From DASPKT01 sp035626475 (GTDB taxonomy: Bacteria; Pseudomonadota; Alphaproteobacteria; Azospirillales; Azospirillaceae): a DNA stretch of 12,788 nt. The stretch spans positions 1 through 12,788 of the forward strand of contig DASPNP010000002.1 of assembly GCA_035626475.1 (NCBI GenBank), given 5' to 3'. The notes under the pieces were generated by a model. It had not been told where the DNA came from, ran no database searches, and was given only the letters and a program-made list of their open reading frames with translations. A program made the position numbers and the translations under genes. Of the stretch, positions 11,084-12,788 are shown in pieces. The stretch's first letter is position 1, and every line of letters begins with the position of its first letter.

Positions 11084-12788
11084 CCGTCGACCGCACCACC
11101 ACCGCCGCCGCCGTCACCTCCAAGGAGGCCTGGATGGCCGAGTTGGGCGGAGACGCCAGGACTGAAGTCCTATTTGTCGATCCCCGCGTGGCCGATTACC
11201 AGTCCTTGATCGCTGGCGCGCGGTCAGGCGTCGAAGTGGTTGTTCTCGATGCCGGGCAGGATGGCTTCGCCCAGATCGCCAGCTACCTGGAAGGCCGCAG
11301 CGGTGTTCAGGCCCTGCATATCCTCAGCCACGGCAGCGCTGGCAGCCTGCAGCTGGGCAGCGGTGGCATCGACGGTACGACGCTGCAGGCGAACGCCACT
11401 CTCCTGGCCCGCATCGGCGGCGCGCTGACGGAGGATGCCGACATCCTCCTGTACGGCTGCGACGTGGCGGCCGGCGAGACGGGCGTGAGCTTCATCAGCA
11501 CGCTGGCCGAGATGACGGGCGCGGACGTGGCTGCATCGGACGACACGACGGGCGCGGCGAACCTCGGTGGTGACTGGGTGCTGGAAGCCAGCCACGGAGA
11601 CGTGAGCACGTCGATCTCTTTCAGCGCCCACGCGACGAACCTGTATTCCTTTGTGCTGCCGACGATTTTCACCTTCGAGCCTGGCGACGGTACTGTAACC
11701 GGTGATGGCACGCAGACGGGCAACTATGACCTGAACGGCGGCACGGTATACCGTCTCAATACAAACACGACGGTGGACGTTGTTGCGTATGTGGGTGGCG
11801 AAGGCTCTGGGGCTTCAACCGGGCTCGTTCTTGGTTCGGCGAAGGAAGAGTCGGCGGCATTCACCATCACAAACACAGCCGAGAACATCACTTATACCTT
11901 CGATCTTTCATCGATCCACTTCAGGAACACTCTCGCGGGTCAGAGCCAGACCTTTGTCGTGACGACCAGTAAGGGTGGTGTCGACTCCATTACTATTCTT
12001 CAGTCGGCAAATAATACTCTGAATCTTGCTGGCGCCCAATTCACGGGTATCTCATCATTCACGATCACGTCGACGTCGGACTATGATCCTGGCGGCAATC
12101 CAGACTACCAAACCGTTATCGACAACGTCACGGTCGACAACATTACGCCGCCTGACGCCACCCCGCCGACGGTTGCCTCCATCGTCCGCCAGACCCCCTC
12201 GACCAGCCCGACCAACGCCGACAGCCTGACTTGGCGCGTCACCTTCAGCGAGGCGATCGACCCCGCCTCGATCTCGGCCGCCGACTTCAGCGTCACCGGC
12301 ACCACCGCGACCGTCACCTCGGTGACGCCGGGCGGCGGCAACACCTATGTCGACGTGGAAGTGTCCGGCGGCAACCTCGCCGGCCTCGACGGCGCCGTGA
12401 CGCTGAGCTTCGCCGGCGGCTACAGCATCGATGACGCCGCTGGCAACGCCATGGTCAGCACGGCGGTGAGCGGCACGAACAACAACAGCTTCACCGTCGA
12501 CAACACCGCCCCGGCGGCTCCCGGCACGCCCGACCTGGACGCGGCGGACGACACCGGCGCCTCCGACAGCGACAACCTGACCAAGAACACCAGCGGCCTG
12601 ACCTTCACCGGCACCGGCGTGAACGGCGAGACGGTGGAGCTGTTCCGCGACGCCAACAGCAACAATGCCTTCGACGGCGGCGAGAGCCTGGGCACCGCCA
12701 CGGTCGCCGGCGGCAACTACTCCATCGACGCCAGCCTGGCGGCCGGCACGCACAGCATCCGCGCGGTGCAGAAGGACGCGGCCGGCAA
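11080..12788 (+). CDS. large secreted DUF4347/Ig-like-repeat adhesin, N-terminal part
   Basis: At least 569 residues, still open at the window edge. Residues 28-175 are a DUF4347 domain (EVLFVDPRVADYQSLIAGA, HILSHGSAG, then ILLYGCDVAAGETG). His84-Gly85 and Cys127, each after a hydrophobic strand, look like the catalytic pair of CHAT/caspase-fold proteases. Residues 195-355 form a beta-rich domain ending VIDNVTVDNI. About 362-476 and 478 onward are Ig-like repeats (VTFSEAIDPASISAADFSV; VNGETVELFRDANSN). Such proteins are usually exported by type I secretion through a C-terminal signal, here out of view. Start: ATG 11080 lies just after an in-frame stop at 11038, has fully G/C-ending codons and an ATGA overlap with a short frame. 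An ATG at 11134 has a perfect AAGGAGG and is the alternative. Codons in about 11640-12130 are atypical. Confidence 0.88.
   Translation, partial: MTVDRTTTAAAVTSKEAWMAELGGDARTEVLFVDPRVADYQSLIAGARSGVEVVVLDAGQDGFAQIASYLEGRSGVQALHILSHGSAGSLQLGSGGIDGTTLQANATLLARIGGALTEDADILLYGCDVAAGETGVSFISTLAEMTGADVAASDDTTGAANLGGDWVLEASHGDVSTSISFSAHATNLYSFVLPTIFTFEPGDGTVTGDGTQTGNYDLNGGTVYRLNTNTTVDVVAYVGGEGSGASTGLVLGSAKEESAAFTITNTAENITYTFDLSSIHFRNTLAGQSQTFVVTTSKGGVDSITILQSANNTLNLAGAQFTGISSFTITSTSDYDPGGNPDYQTVIDNVTVDNITPPDATPPTVASIVRQTPSTSPTNADSLTWRVTFSEAIDPASISAADFSVTGTTATVTSVTPGGGNTYVDVEVSGGNLAGLDGAVTLSFAGGYSIDDAAGNAMVSTAVSGTNNNSFTVDNTAPAAPGTPDLDAADDTGASDSDNLTKNTSGLTFTGTGVNGETVELFRDANSNNAFDGGESLGTATVAGGNYSIDASLAAGTHSIRAVQKDAAG
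11122..11128 (+). promoter_or_regulatory. strong Shine-Dalgarno site that could set a shorter adhesin start
   Basis: AAGGAGG lies five bases before the in-frame ATG at 11134. Starting there removes 18 residues and leaves DUF4347 whole, beginning MAELGGDARTEVLFVD. The motif may also just be Lys-Glu-Ala codons. Confidence 0.4.

Noticed and set aside
12055..12753. A 232-codon minus-strand frame opposite the adhesin
   Set aside because: Gly/Val/Arg/Ala low complexity; the plus strand is an uninterrupted multidomain adhesin.

Overview
The window reads as chromosome or chromid of a GC-rich alphaproteobacterium, most like the Rhodospirillales (Azospirillum and relatives). This rests on strong G/C third-position bias, two perfect CtrA-type boxes (TTAA-N7-TTAAC), two promoters of the alphaproteobacterial general-stress type (GGAAC-N16-TGTT), and REP-like palindromes common in these genomes. 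No name was assigned by database search; all family calls come from reading motifs.

Left part (1-7539). On the minus strand lie the N-terminal 43 codons of a class III (glutathione-dependent formaldehyde) alcohol dehydrogenase, then a PAS-containing methyl-accepting chemotaxis protein with a CtrA box upstream, then a BON-domain protein and a trehalose-synthase-like GH13 enzyme that form a tight stress operon behind an EcfG-type promoter. On the plus strand follow a small unknown charged protein and a secreted RlpA-like double-psi barrel protein, the latter behind a second EcfG-type promoter. The RlpA-like gene converges on a minus-strand POT-family peptide transporter, and their stop codons share the same CTAG.

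Centre (7540-9391). This is the most unusual part. The 866-base divergent gap between the transporter and a GNAT acetyltransferase holds a long 11-bp inverted repeat and then twelve imperfect palindromes, each exactly 33 bp, arranged as two blocks of six split by a REP-like insertion. The 425-base convergent gap on the other side of the GNAT gene carries a different, shorter palindrome (YAGGA-N6-TCCTA, 16 bp), seven times. Neither array codes for protein and neither is a CRISPR.

Right part (9392-12788). A two-gene minus-strand operon encodes a phage-tail-collar (MdpB-like) protein and a DUF6916-type small protein, with no other phage genes nearby. Divergently, beyond a 515-base regulatory region with a CtrA box and a hairpin, starts a very large secreted adhesin that runs off the window: an N-terminal DUF4347 domain with a CHAT/caspase-like His-Gly plus Cys pattern, a beta-rich domain in atypical codon usage, then Ig-like repeats. 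The GNAT, collar, DUF6916 and adhesin genes probably form a surface-structure module, and the CtrA boxes suggest co-ordination of surface and chemotaxis genes with the cell cycle or motility programme. That functional link is inference.
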